Source: an uncultured Clostridia bacterium (GTDB taxonomy: Bacteria; Bacillota; Clostridia; Oscillospirales; Ruminococcaceae). Taken from it: a stretch of DNA of 55,465 nucleotides. The first letter of the stretch is position 1, and each line of letters begins with the position of its first letter. The notes below the pieces were generated by a model, which saw only the letters and a list, made by a program, of their open reading frames with translations, did no database searches and was not told where the DNA came from. The position numbers and the translations under genes are program-made. Positions 17,752-25,934 of this stretch are shown here, in pieces. The DNA lies in the NCBI GenBank assembly GCA_947627985.1, contig CANQYD010000012.1:1-55465 (forward strand). Reading direction: 5' to 3'.

Positions 17752-18192
17752 ATGTTAAACATCAGGAAGATGGAGGAGCGCGACCGCAAAGACGTCGCCG
17801 AGATGATGAAGATTTTCTACGCCTCCCCGGCTGTCATGACAAACGGCTCGGCTGAAATCTTTGAAAATGACATTACGGAATGTATAAGCGGCTCTCCTTA
17901 TGCCTCCGGGTATATTTTTGAAGAGGATAATATCACCGCCGGGTACGCCATGCTCGCCCACAGCTTCTCGACGGAATTCGGCAAGCGCTGCATTTGGGTG
18001 GAAGATATATACATAAAACCCGAATTCAGGCGGTTCGGGATCGGCAAAGCATTTTTTGATTTTTTGGATCACATCTTCCCCGACTGCGTTTTTCGCCTCG
18101 AGGCGGAGCGGGATAATTCCCCCGCGGTCGGGCTCTACAAAAAATCAGGCTTCCGGGAGCTGAAATATCTCGAAATGATCAAGCTTAAATAA
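17752..18192 (+). CDS. GNAT-family N-acetyltransferase
   Basis: This 146-residue protein shows a typical GNAT plan: IRKMEERDRKDVAEMM at the N-terminus, WVEDIYIKPEFRRFGIGKAF (acetyl-CoA binding motif A with RRFGIG, about residues 82-101), and a C-terminal FRLEAERDNSPAVGLYKKSG strand-helix. It acetylates an unknown substrate. It starts 9 bp after rlmH and so probably belongs to the murA unit. No close functional assignment can be made. Confidence 0.9.
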   Translation: MLNIRKMEERDRKDVAEMMKIFYASPAVMTNGSAEIFENDITECISGSPYASGYIFEEDNITAGYAMLAHSFSTEFGKRCIWVEDIYIKPEFRRFGIGKAFFDFLDHIFPDCVFRLEAERDNSPAVGLYKKSGFRELKYLEMIKLK

Positions 18193-18587
18193 TTAACGGC
18201 AGGGAAAAGCGTCTGCTTTTTGCGTATATAAGCGTACAATTCATATGACAAATAAATGAGAATTTGCATACATCTATTGTACTGTAAACTCTGTCCGTTC
18301 AATACGGTTGTATTGCATTACCTGTCATGTCGGTAAGCCGCTTTTAGATTTCCCTTTTGTGGGGACTCGTGGGCTCCGCCATTGGACACCTCCCGCGGTA
18401 ACACGCGGGGTTTTGCCCAAGAGCACGAGCAATCAATCGTTTACGATTGCGAAGTGCGATTGGAAGCAAAACCAGCTTGTTCACTTGAGGAAAAGCGGGG
18501 TAAAACCTTTTCGCCCTGTCTCTCCCACACCTCATGCAAGCACCCCACCCCGCCTTACCCCCAAAGCTCGTACGGGCTTTCTATCTT
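18193..18587. other. Intergenic region, GNAT to ABC ATPase gene
   Basis: Convergent gap. An AAAAGC-GTCT-GCTTTT hairpin followed by a short T-rich stretch (18206-18224) may end the murA unit. Positions 18415-18487 carry the recurring GAGCAATCA/TGATTGC-type hairpin module with AAAACCAGC seen also near 9,905, 37,100 and 54,860. No gene is supported. Confidence 0.55.
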
Positions 18588-19166
18588 CTACCCTCTACCT
18601 TCTATCTTCCTCACCGCGCACCCCATCTCCCCCGCCTCAGCCTCCGAATGCGTCACCAAAATCACCGTGGCGCGCTCGGCACGGTGCCTGATCTCCCCGA
18701 TCACCTTCGGCAGCGTCGCCTCGTCGATCCCCTTAAACGGCTCGTCCAAGAGCAAAACGTCCGGCTCCACCGCAAGCGCCCTCGCGATCGCCACCCGCCT
18801 CTTCTCGCCTCCCGACAGCTCCCGGACCGGCTTTGCAAGCAGCTCCTTTGCGAGCCCCATCGCCTCCAAAATCTCCTCGGGATCAGCCTCCGCGCCCTTT
18901 TTCAGCACGATTTTTAGATTCCCGAGCGCGCTCATCTCCTCGATCAGCCGGTCCTCCTGAAACACCGCCGCAAGCCTGCCTTCACTCCGAAAAACCTCCC
19001 CCGAATCCGGCTTCTCAAGACCCATGATAAGCTTCAAAACCGTCGTCTTCCCGACCCCGGAATGTCCCATCAGAGCGGTCTTTGAGCCGTCTGGGAACTC
19101 CGCCGAGAAGTCTTTTAAGACCTCCTGCTGCCCGTAATTTTTGCAGATATTTTTCAGCGCGATCAT
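18588..19166 (-). CDS. ABC importer ATP-binding protein (SsuB/TauB-like)
   Basis: This compact 192-residue ATPase has Walker A GHSGVGKTT (about residues 36-44), Q-loop VFQEDRL, signature LSGGEKRRVAIARALA, Walker B VLLLDEPF and switch His in LVTHSE. It would power uptake with the permease and lipoprotein encoded just upstream. It is shorter than most SsuB proteins. The ATG at 19166 overlaps the permease stop (ATGA), giving translational coupling. The substrate is not evident; the family carries sulfonates, taurine, nitrate or thiamine precursors. Confidence 0.92.
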   Translation of the reverse strand: MIALKNICKNYGQQEVLKDFSAEFPDGSKTALMGHSGVGKTTVLKLIMGLEKPDSGEVFRSEGRLAAVFQEDRLIEEMSALGNLKIVLKKGAEADPEEILEAMGLAKELLAKPVRELSGGEKRRVAIARALAVEPDVLLLDEPFKGIDEATLPKVIGEIRHRAERATVILVTHSEAEAGEMGCAVRKIEGRG

Positions 19167-19924
19167 GTCCCGTACCTCCCGATTTTCTTGCCTAAAAGCC
19201 GCAGGATCATCAGGAAAATCTTCTCCGTGATCACGCTCAGGGCGATGATGACCGCCGTCCATGCGATGAGATCCCCGGTCTCGAAATAGAGCTTCGCGCG
19301 GTAGAGTTTTTCACCGATCGACCCGCCGGGAATGCCGATGACCTCGGCTGCCACGCCGCTCTTCCAGCACAGTCCCAACGCCACCGAGCATGCCGACGTT
19401 AGATACGGTAAAATCTGGGGGAAGTAGATAAATATTGCTTTTTTGACATGTCCGACCCCGAATATCTCCGCCATCTCCCGAAGCTCCCGGTCGGCTGATT
19501 CGGCTCCCTTCAAAACATTTAAATAGATTATCGGAAAGACCATCAGGAATGATATGAACATGCTTAAATTGCGGCTTCCGAACCAGATGATCGCCAAGAT
19601 CACAAATGACGCGACCGGCGCCGCTTTTATGACCGAAGTGACGGGCTGCAGGAGTATTTTAACGACAGAAAAGCGGTGGGACAGCGCGGCGAAAAATATC
19701 CCCAAAACAAGCGCCGAGAAGAACCCGGTCATGATCCTTGCCGCCGAAAACGCCGCGGCTTTGTAAAATTCCGGGGCGCCGAGGAGGACTAAAAGCCGCC
19801 TGATCGCCTGAGCCGGCGTGCAGATGATGAGATCGCTCCCGACAGAAACGGCGATAGCCTCCCAGACCAAAATCCAGAAGGCTGCCGCCGCTATTTTAAT
19901 TAACAGACTTTTCTTATCCCGCAT
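19163..19924 (-). CDS. ABC importer permease (SsuC/TauC-like)
   Basis: This 253-residue membrane protein has about six hydrophobic segments and the BPD transporter EAA-type loop REMAEIFGVGHVKKAIFIYF (about residues 156-175), where the ATPase docks. WKSGVAAEVIGIP near residue 200 is typical of the sulfonate/taurine/nitrate permease group. I place the start at 19924 (MRDKKSLLIK), which overlaps the end of the binding-protein gene by 11 bp. Frames extending farther upstream run into that gene's coding sequence and are not needed. Confidence 0.92.
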   Translation of the reverse strand: MRDKKSLLIKIAAAAFWILVWEAIAVSVGSDLIICTPAQAIRRLLVLLGAPEFYKAAAFSAARIMTGFFSALVLGIFFAALSHRFSVVKILLQPVTSVIKAAPVASFVILAIIWFGSRNLSMFISFLMVFPIIYLNVLKGAESADRELREMAEIFGVGHVKKAIFIYFPQILPYLTSACSVALGLCWKSGVAAEVIGIPGGSIGEKLYRAKLYFETGDLIAWTAVIIALSVITEKIFLMILRLLGKKIGRYGT

Positions 19925-21020
19925 TGTAGTAGAAGTCGTCTCCCGGGAGCGAACCGCCGACGGAGGTAGGATCGCTCTCAAAGAGCACATTCAGATACGC
20001 CGAAGCGTTGGTTTTGAGCTGATCGCCCGTCTGGAATACGATGTTGCAGTAGGTAAGAGCCTTTTTGGCGACCCCCTCGGCGACGATGTCATATCCACCG
20101 ACAAGAGCCGCAGCGCCGTCGTTATCGGTGTTTACATACTCGACGGAAGCCGCGTAGTCCTCCATAAACTTTGAGACGGTGTTCGGATTTGCCTCCAAAA
20201 ATTCCTTTCTCACGACGGTGACGCCGGTGACGAGCTGGGTGCCGTCGATCTTGTTCCACTCCTCCGTGAGATCAAATACTATCCTAAGATTCTCATTCTG
20301 GCTCATCGCGACGGTGACATAGGGCTGAGGCAGGACGGCGATAGCGTCGGTACTCTCCGACATTTTAGCCGCGACCTCCGTAGCTTCCGAGAGGTACTCG
20401 ACCGTAACGTCGCTCTCGGGGTCGATTTCGTTTGATTTTAAGATGTAATTCAAGACATACTCCGGCGTGGTGCCTTTTCCGGTGGAATATACTGTCTTGC
20501 CCTTCAGATCGGCTATTTCGGAGTATTCTCCCTCGCCCGCCGCCAAGACGTACAAAACGCCCAATGTATTGATCCCGACAGCGGAAATGCCGCCTTCGGT
20601 CTTGTTATATAAGACGGAAGCTAAGTTGCAGGGGACGTTTGCGGCGTCGATCTCGCCGTTTACAAGTTTGCCGACGATCTCGTCAGCGGTACCGAACATT
20701 TCAACTTCATATTTGATTTCGGTGCTTCCCGCTTCCGAATCGCTCATCAGCTTGACCATGCCCATGGTGGTGGGTCCCTTTAATGAGGCGATTTTGATCG
20801 TATCCGCCTCTGCGGCTGCTTCCGGTTCGGATTCGGGTTCAGATTCGGGTTCAGATTCGGATTCCGGTTCCGCATCGTCCTCGGGCTGTGCTTCTTCGGT
20901 TACCGCGGCGTTATCCTCCGGCTCGGTGACATCGGGAGCCGCCTCGTTTCCGCATGCCGTAAGCATAGACAGCGCCATCATCAGCGCTAAGATGACGGCT
21001 GAAATTCTTTTGATCTTCAT
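19914..21020 (-). CDS. ABC importer substrate-binding lipoprotein
   Basis: This 368-residue lipoprotein has a signal with lipobox LSMLTACG (lipidated Cys23). A low-complexity acidic linker of Glu/Pro/Ser follows (about residues 49-73, encoded by near-perfect 12-bp DNA repeats), then a periplasmic-binding type II domain of the NMT1/ThiY/SsuA kind. Features include a LKGPTTMGMVKL stretch and INTLGVLYVLAAGEG. The linker probably spaces the domain off the membrane. The ATG at 21020 lies 6 bp after GGAGAAGAGC and overlaps the regulator's stop codon. The ligand cannot be read from sequence. Confidence 0.92.
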   Translation of the reverse strand: MKIKRISAVILALMMALSMLTACGNEAAPDVTEPEDNAAVTEEAQPEDDAEPESESEPESEPESEPEAAAEADTIKIASLKGPTTMGMVKLMSDSEAGSTEIKYEVEMFGTADEIVGKLVNGEIDAANVPCNLASVLYNKTEGGISAVGINTLGVLYVLAAGEGEYSEIADLKGKTVYSTGKGTTPEYVLNYILKSNEIDPESDVTVEYLSEATEVAAKMSESTDAIAVLPQPYVTVAMSQNENLRIVFDLTEEWNKIDGTQLVTGVTVVRKEFLEANPNTVSKFMEDYAASVEYVNTDNDGAAALVGGYDIVAEGVAKKALTYCNIVFQTGDQLKTNASAYLNVLFESDPTSVGGSLPGDDFYYNAG

Positions 21021-21661
21021 AAGCTCTTCTCCTTTGAAATTTTTTCCTGCGAAAGGATTATCAAGCCCCCGGAGGATATTATCCTCCCTGAGCTTTCGAG
21101 CGCCGAAAGCGCCCTGAAAAGACTTGAGCGGGATATCCCGAGCTGCCTTGCGAGCTCGTCTTTCGGGACCGTGAGGCGCACTCTGCCGTCCTCTGCCTCG
21201 GTCGTTAAGTAGTAATAGACCCTCTCGACGCAGTCGGAGATGGATATCAGCCTCAGCCTCTCGGCGAGGTAGACCATCTTCTCGTTGCAGAGTTTGACGT
21301 AGCGATACATCAGCCCGCTGTCCTGACCGAGAAGGCGGACAAATTCCTCCTTTGAGAGAAAGAGTATGCGGCTCGAGACCTTTGCCGTCAGCTTCGTCGG
21401 CATTTTCTCGCGGACGAAGATATTGCATATCCCGAACTCCCCGCCTCTTCGCATCACCGATACCGAATTTTTTCCTCCTGCGGCGACTGTAAGACTTCCC
21501 TGTAAGACGACGCCGACGCAATCGGTTCCGTCCTGGGTCTCGCTGACTTCATCGCCCCTCTTAAATGCCTTTACAAAGGCGTTTCTTAATGAATATGGGT
21601 CGGAGCCGGCGAAGAGTTTTGAGTATTGCAGAGCGATCCTTATGCTGTTCAAGTCCACCAT
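21017..21661 (-). CDS. Crp/Fnr-family transcriptional regulator
   Basis: This 214-residue protein has an N-terminal cyclic-nucleotide-binding-like barrel (about 10-120), a dimer helix, and a C-terminal winged helix with KDELARQLGISRSSLFRALS (about 166-185) for DNA recognition. It lacks an obvious iron-sulphur cysteine cluster, having only scattered Cys. It is the first gene of the ABC importer unit; its TGA overlaps the ATG of the lipoprotein gene, so regulator and importer are co-made. A palindrome in its promoter may be its own operator. The effector is unknown. Confidence 0.92.
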   Translation of the reverse strand: MVDLNSIRIALQYSKLFAGSDPYSLRNAFVKAFKRGDEVSETQDGTDCVGVVLQGSLTVAAGGKNSVSVMRRGGEFGICNIFVREKMPTKLTAKVSSRILFLSKEEFVRLLGQDSGLMYRYVKLCNEKMVYLAERLRLISISDCVERVYYYLTTEAEDGRVRLTVPKDELARQLGISRSSLFRALSALESSGRIISSGGLIILSQEKISKEKSL

Positions 21662-21727
21662 AGTATAACCTCTTTTTATTATCTGAGTATGGATAAGATA
21701 AAAACATTTTGTTAATAATCGTCTTAT

Positions 21728-21756
21728 ATGATACTATTTTTTTGACAATTTGTCAA
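21728..21756 (-). promoter_or_regulatory. Promoter of the crp-ABC importer operon, with palindromic operator candidate
   Basis: On the minus strand TTGACA (21756-21751) is followed after 17 bases by TATCAT (21733-21728). The -35 lies inside the palindrome TTGACA-ATT-TGTCAA (21742-21756), similar in style to Fnr half-sites although spaced differently. Binding of the Crp-type product there is an inference. Confidence 0.75.
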
Positions 21757-21764
21757 GCGGGGTA

Positions 21765-21793
21765 TTGAAATTTATTTAATTATGTGCTATATT
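21765..21793 (+). promoter_or_regulatory. Promoter of the M29 aminopeptidase gene
   Basis: TTGAAA (21765-21770) and TATATT (21788-21793) are 17 bases apart. It is divergent from the importer promoter and lies immediately beside the palindrome, so one bound protein could affect both directions. A second TATAAT lies at 21795-21800. Confidence 0.65.
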
Positions 21794-21869
21794 ATATAAT
21801 GAGATAAATCACGAAAATTTTTCGCGTGCCGAAATATCACGAATTTTTTACATATAAGGAGGAATTAAG

Positions 21870-23099
21870 ATGAAAAAATCAACGATCAAAAAGTACGCCC
21901 GCCTGATCGTCAGGGTCGGCGCCAACGTCCAAAAGGGACAGAGCGTCACGGTATCCTGCTCCACCAATCAGGCTGATTTCTGCGCGCTCGTCGTCGACGA
22001 GTGCTACAAAGCGGGCGCGAAGTATGTGACGGTAGACTGGTACAACGACAGGATCACCAAGCTCGACTACAGGAACCAGTCGGTGAGGACGCTCTCGAAG
22101 GTCCTCGAGTGGCAGGAGGCGAAGATGAAGTGGAACGCGGAGGAGCTTCCCTGCCGGATCGCCATCATCTCGGACGATCCCGACGGCATGAAGGGGGTCG
22201 ATCCCGTCAAGGTGCAGAAGGCTCAGGTCGCGCGGGCGAAGGTCATGAAGCCCTATCGCGACGCCATGAACGCGAAGTATCAGTGGACGATCGCGGCTGT
22301 TCCCGGCGAGGCATGGGCGAAGAAGGTATTCCCCGGCTTGAGAAAGTCGCAAGCCGTCGAGAAGCTCTGGCAGGCGATCCTGGAGTCGGTATACGTCACC
22401 GACGACAACGACCCCATCGCGGTCTGGGAGAAGGTCAACGCGGATTTCAAAGAGCGCTGCCGCCATCTCAATGAATACCGCTTCGAGACGCTGCATTACA
22501 CATCCTCAAACGGCACCGATTTCACGGTCTGGCTGATGCCGAGGTCGAACTGGTGCGGCGGGGGAGAATACGATCTCAACGGACATTATTTCAACCCGAA
22601 CATGCCGACGATCGAGGTCTTCACGACGCCGATGAAGGGCAAAGCCGAGGGAAAACTCGTCTCGACGAAGCCGCTTTCCTATCGCGGACAGCTCATCGAG
22701 AACTTCTCGCTGACCTTTAAAGGCGGCAAGGTCGTGAACTGCGAGGCTGAGAAGAATCAGAAGGTCCTCGAGGAGATGATCAAGACCGACGAGGGCGCGT
22801 GCATGATCGGCGAGGTCGCGCTGGTGCCGCAGGACAGCCCGATCTCGAACCAGGGAATTCTCTATTACGAGACGCTGTTCGATGAGAATGCCAGCTGCCA
22901 CGTCGCGCTCGGCGAGGGTTATGTCGACTGCATCGAAGGCTATGAGACTATGACGAAGGAGGAGCTGCATGAGCTCGGCGTCAACGATTCGATGATCCAC
23001 GTCGATTTCATGGTCGGCGCGAAGGACCTGAAGATCGTGGGAAAGACCTTTGACGGGAAAGAGGTTACGATTTTCAGGGACGGTAATTTTGCGATTTAA
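21870..23099 (+). CDS. M29-family aminopeptidase
   Basis: This 409-residue cytoplasmic metallopeptidase resembles AmpS/PepS. Recognisable parts are the N-terminal RVGANVQKGQSVTV stretch and the metal-ligand regions typical of M29: EAWAKKVFP, then NCEAEKNQKVLEE (Glu), IGEVALVP (Glu), LYYETLFDENASCHVALGEGY (Glu, His), and the C-terminal SMIHVDFMVGAKDL (His, Asp). It removes N-terminal residues from peptides. TAAGGAGGAATTAAG precedes the ATG at 21870. It is transcribed alone. Confidence 0.94.
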   Translation: MKKSTIKKYARLIVRVGANVQKGQSVTVSCSTNQADFCALVVDECYKAGAKYVTVDWYNDRITKLDYRNQSVRTLSKVLEWQEAKMKWNAEELPCRIAIISDDPDGMKGVDPVKVQKAQVARAKVMKPYRDAMNAKYQWTIAAVPGEAWAKKVFPGLRKSQAVEKLWQAILESVYVTDDNDPIAVWEKVNADFKERCRHLNEYRFETLHYTSSNGTDFTVWLMPRSNWCGGGEYDLNGHYFNPNMPTIEVFTTPMKGKAEGKLVSTKPLSYRGQLIENFSLTFKGGKVVNCEAEKNQKVLEEMIKTDEGACMIGEVALVPQDSPISNQGILYYETLFDENASCHVALGEGYVDCIEGYETMTKEELHELGVNDSMIHVDFMVGAKDLKIVGKTFDGKEVTIFRDGNFAI

Positions 23100-23100
23100 A

Positions 23101-23816
23101 GGTTTGGGGGAGACAAGTCAAGTTTAGGATCAAGCCCAGATGCGGTCAAAGCGACCGCATCAAGAGGACAGAGGACAGAAGTCGGATTGTCAGAATTTCA
23201 AGGTGTCACCGTTGGTGACAGATTTAATTAGTGAGAATAATGAGGGCTTGCGGGGGTTTCGCGCTCCGCAGAGCGCGAAATCTCCGCAAAAAGGGCAGCG
23301 AAAGCTGTCCTTTTTGCTTTTATACTTCAAAAGAGGGCGACGAAGTCGCCCGGAGCCGAGCGAAGCGAGGCGCAAAAAGCCCCTCCCCGGTGGGGAGGGG
23401 TTGGGGTGGGGAGAGCACGGAGGGGTGTGGGGAACCATGCAATGGTGCCCCACACTTGCCGAGCGCAGCGAGGCAAAACAGCAGTGCAGTCGTAAAAAGC
23501 GCTTTGTGCCACACAGCAAGGGAAATACAGGAGCCCATGATAGTATGAATAGCACTCCCATACCCGCCGCTCCCTTGGTCAAAAGGTATATCAAATTCCC
23601 GCAAGAGCGGAAATTTGATATGCTGTTTCAAGCAGACCCCCACCCCCGTCGAAGTCTGAGCGGACTTATAGCCGAGCGAAGCCCCCTCCCCCTTTTAGGG
23701 GGAGGGGGCTCTGACTTTCGCAAAACCTTTCTCACCGAACTTCGCAATCAAAAACGCAAGATTGCTCGTGTTTGAGAGTTTTTGCCGCAAGTCGGGGGTG
23801 AGGGAAAGAGCTCCTC
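23101..23816. repeat. Repeat region left of the phage head module (block 3)
   Basis: This region begins with the GACAAGTCAAGTTTAGGATC module (23113-23132) and the 109-bp repeat at 23139-23247. An AAAGGACAGC/GCTGTCCTTT-type hairpin (about 23295-23315), a GGGCGACGAAGTCGCCCGG hairpin (about 23336-23353), a GTGGGG/CCCCAC hairpin (about 23427-23453), a TATCAAATTCCCGC/GCGGAAATTTGATA hairpin (23588-23620), and a stretch to 23801 that is repeated at 52694-52863 follow. No gene is supported. Confidence 0.75.
23139..23247 (+). repeat. 109-bp inverted repeat, left copy
   Basis: This copy matches the reverse complement of 30952-31060 at all but 6 of 109 positions by eye. It contains its own inverted repeats: GATGCGGTC/GACCGCATC (23139-23161) and TGTCACC-GTT-GGTGACA (about 23202-23218). 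Its right end is GAGGGC. It lies just downstream of the aminopeptidase gene. Confidence 0.92.
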
Positions 23817-24752
23817 CTAATTCCCATACCCATCATGGCTCACCCTGATCTCCGTCACCACGCCGCAGTCCGGTCTGCCTTCGACCGTAAACCCCGTGAT
23901 ATCCCCGGAAAAGCCCGAACCGGAGATGCTCAGGCGCTCGAGCAGGTCGCACTTGACATACCCCCAGAACCTGAAAGCGTCGACGTTTTCCTCCCTCTCG
24001 GAGTAGTCGATCCTCGCCTTGAGCCCGGCTTCGGGGTCCATGATCCACTCGCGGTCAAAGGGAATCTCCTGCGCCCTGACGATACTCTTTCGCGCCGCGG
24101 TCGAGCTCACCGCCGTATAGCCTTCTCCTTCGCCGTCGATCGGCTTCATCGTGATCTTCGAGATGATCCTCGAAAAATCGCTTGTGAAGCTTCTTGAGAT
24201 CAGCTGATCTTCGGAAATTTCGTGCACCTCGGGGTTTTCCGGCGGGGTGATCCTGATGAGGTTATACCCTGAAAGATAGGGATATTTTCCGCCCGCTCTG
24301 ACGGTGTAGCTGACGATCCCGTCCCAGAGGCTGGTGCCGTTATAATAATTTACATAATTAACCGTTGGGGTATCCGGCTGATATGTTATGCCCGATATCC
24401 TTATCCCCGACGACGACACCAGCGACTCGAGGTTGACGTCGGTAATCAGCCCGTCGGCACACTGATTTGTCATGAGCTGACAGGAATAACTCCTGCTCGA
24501 AACTTTCAGAACAGCCCTCCCGTCCTGATTTTTAATGCTGACCCCGCAGGGCATGCCGTTGTGAACGACGGCGTTGTCGATGTAAAGGATCACCGAGATT
24601 ATCTCCGAATAATTTACATTTTTGGGGCAATACCATTCCCCCGTCACCTCGGTATAGGGAAGCAGCCGATTTTTTGTGAACTTAAAATTCAGGCAGTCGG
24701 TAAGATTCAGAGCGGACCTTGAATATCTCAAAGTCAGGCGGACGTTCGTCAC
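23817..24752 (-). CDS. Phage protein, probable baseplate-hub/tail-hub-like
   Basis: This 311-residue protein is the last gene of the head module. It has no clear signal peptide. The pattern of beta-rich segments (VRLTLRYSRSALNLTDCLNF near the N-terminus, then KVSSRSYSCQLMTNQCADGL and a C-terminal TGFTVEGRPDCGVVTEIRV) reminds me of hub proteins of the XkdQ kind, which join the tail to the needle. That is a weak resemblance, not a motif hit. It overlaps the preceding gene by four bases (ATGA-type). A general minor structural protein is the alternative. Confidence 0.55.
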   Translation of the reverse strand: MTNVRLTLRYSRSALNLTDCLNFKFTKNRLLPYTEVTGEWYCPKNVNYSEIISVILYIDNAVVHNGMPCGVSIKNQDGRAVLKVSSRSYSCQLMTNQCADGLITDVNLESLVSSSGIRISGITYQPDTPTVNYVNYYNGTSLWDGIVSYTVRAGGKYPYLSGYNLIRITPPENPEVHEISEDQLISRSFTSDFSRIISKITMKPIDGEGEGYTAVSSTAARKSIVRAQEIPFDREWIMDPEAGLKARIDYSEREENVDAFRFWGYVKCDLLERLSISGSGFSGDITGFTVEGRPDCGVVTEIRVSHDGYGN

Positions 24753-25495
24753 GTTTCGTTCACCTCGGCATATTCAAGATTTATCTCCGACACCCCGTCT
24801 GCGGTCGTCTTAAGATCAGCCGTGACAAGGGTCATTCCGCTGTAGTCGGCACGGTCGATGATTAAAGACCCAGCCTGCTTGCCGAGCCCGGTTTTAAGTG
24901 CTGCGAACACCTCCGAGCCGCCTAAAGAAAGCTTTCCCTTTATCTTTAAAACTGCCGGTCTTTCGCCGACGATTCTCGTCTTGATGGTGCCGTTGATGAG
25001 AGGGGTCTCGGCGGTCTTTATGCGGTTTATGACCTCGTACTCGGTCATGCAGGGATAGCTTATCCCGTCCACCGAAAAACCTATGCTCTCGGGAGGTCTC
25101 GCGCCGGATTCATATGACGAAAAATGCAGCTCGCAGGAGGATATAAATCCTCCCTGTTCCTTTGAATATTTCGTCGGGAGCCGCCTTATCTCGGTGATCT
25201 TTCCAAGACACATGCTAAGAGCCGGCACGGCTTTTTGATCAAGAAGATTTTCAAGATAACCGGCGCCCGAGGACCTCTTGCCCAAAAGCTCCACAAGATA
25301 TACCGCGTCATATCCGTCCAAAGAGCCTCCCGAGCCGTCGGAAGCCTCGGGTCTTATGCCGTAGGAGCTTACGCCTCCGAAGCAGATGATCTCATTTCTT
25401 CTCTCCGGCAGATTTATCTCGGAATAGAGCTCTTTTATGTCCCCGAAAGCCGTTTTCAACGCCGATATCACCGGCGAAAGCTCGTTTTCAAACAT
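24749..25495 (-). CDS. Phage structural protein of unknown class (possible two-domain tail protein)
   Basis: This 248-residue protein appears to have two parts. The N-terminal half (to about 140) has a small connector/tail-terminator-like flavour (SLDGYDAVYLVELLGKR). The C-terminal half (about 141-248) starts with FSVDGISYPCMTEYEVINRI and ends in a repeated beta pattern as in tail-tube-initiator domains. No family is certain. The ATG at 25495 overlaps the stop of the connector gene (TGATG). It lies between the connector and hub-like genes, consistent with a head-tail joining or tail role. Confidence 0.5.
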   Translation of the reverse strand: MFENELSPVISALKTAFGDIKELYSEINLPERRNEIICFGGVSSYGIRPEASDGSGGSLDGYDAVYLVELLGKRSSGAGYLENLLDQKAVPALSMCLGKITEIRRLPTKYSKEQGGFISSCELHFSSYESGARPPESIGFSVDGISYPCMTEYEVINRIKTAETPLINGTIKTRIVGERPAVLKIKGKLSLGGSEVFAALKTGLGKQAGSLIIDRADYSGMTLVTADLKTTADGVSEINLEYAEVNET

Positions 25496-25872
25496 CACCC
25501 CGCAGCCCCCTCGAAGACAAATCCGACGTCGCCGCAAAGCCCTTCGGGAAGCGCCGCCAAAGCCTGCTTCCAGAGATTTTCGGCGGCGGTCACGCTCCCG
25601 CTCTGATATGTTCTCAAAGAGGCTCCCCCGCTCACCGTGGCGTAGCTGTTTTCGGAAGCTATCCTGAGCGCTGTGTAATCATAAAATGCCTTGCATGCCG
25701 CGGCATATTCGCAGGAAGCGATCTCCTCGCCGACGGGTTCTCTTAAAAATCTCTTCTCGGAAAAAGCCCTCGCGGCTGTTATCAAAGACGAATAACCCTC
25801 GGCTTCGGTCGGGTCGAGATGAGTGAGCTCACAGAATCTTGACTTGATGTTTTCTTCATTCAAAACCGACAT
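25495..25872 (-). CDS. Phage head-tail connector-like protein
   Basis: This 125-residue, mostly helical protein (CEYAAACKAFYDYTALRIA) sits directly after the major capsid gene, where gp6-like connector adaptors are found in HK97-type phages. Position and size support the connector role; no sequence motif proves it. GAAAGGAGAATTTAA precedes the ATG. A strong stem-loop separates it from the capsid gene. The stop overlaps the next start (TGATG). Confidence 0.6.
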   Translation of the reverse strand: MSVLNEENIKSRFCELTHLDPTEAEGYSSLITAARAFSEKRFLREPVGEEIASCEYAAACKAFYDYTALRIASENSYATVSGGASLRTYQSGSVTAAENLWKQALAALPEGLCGDVGFVFEGAAG

Positions 25873-25896
25873 TTAAATTCTCCTTTCTTTAATTTT

Positions 25897-25926
25897 CGGG
25901 TCGCACGGAAATCTCCGTGCGACCCG
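25897..25926 (-). other. Intercistronic stem-loop after the capsid gene
   Basis: CGGGTCGCACGGA (25897-25909) and TCCGTGCGACCCG (25914-25926) form a perfect 13-bp stem with an AATC loop. No T-run follows on the minus strand, so it is more likely a processing or stability element that sets capsid mRNA apart from its neighbours than a full terminator. Confidence 0.75.
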
Positions 25927-25934
25927 CATTATTA

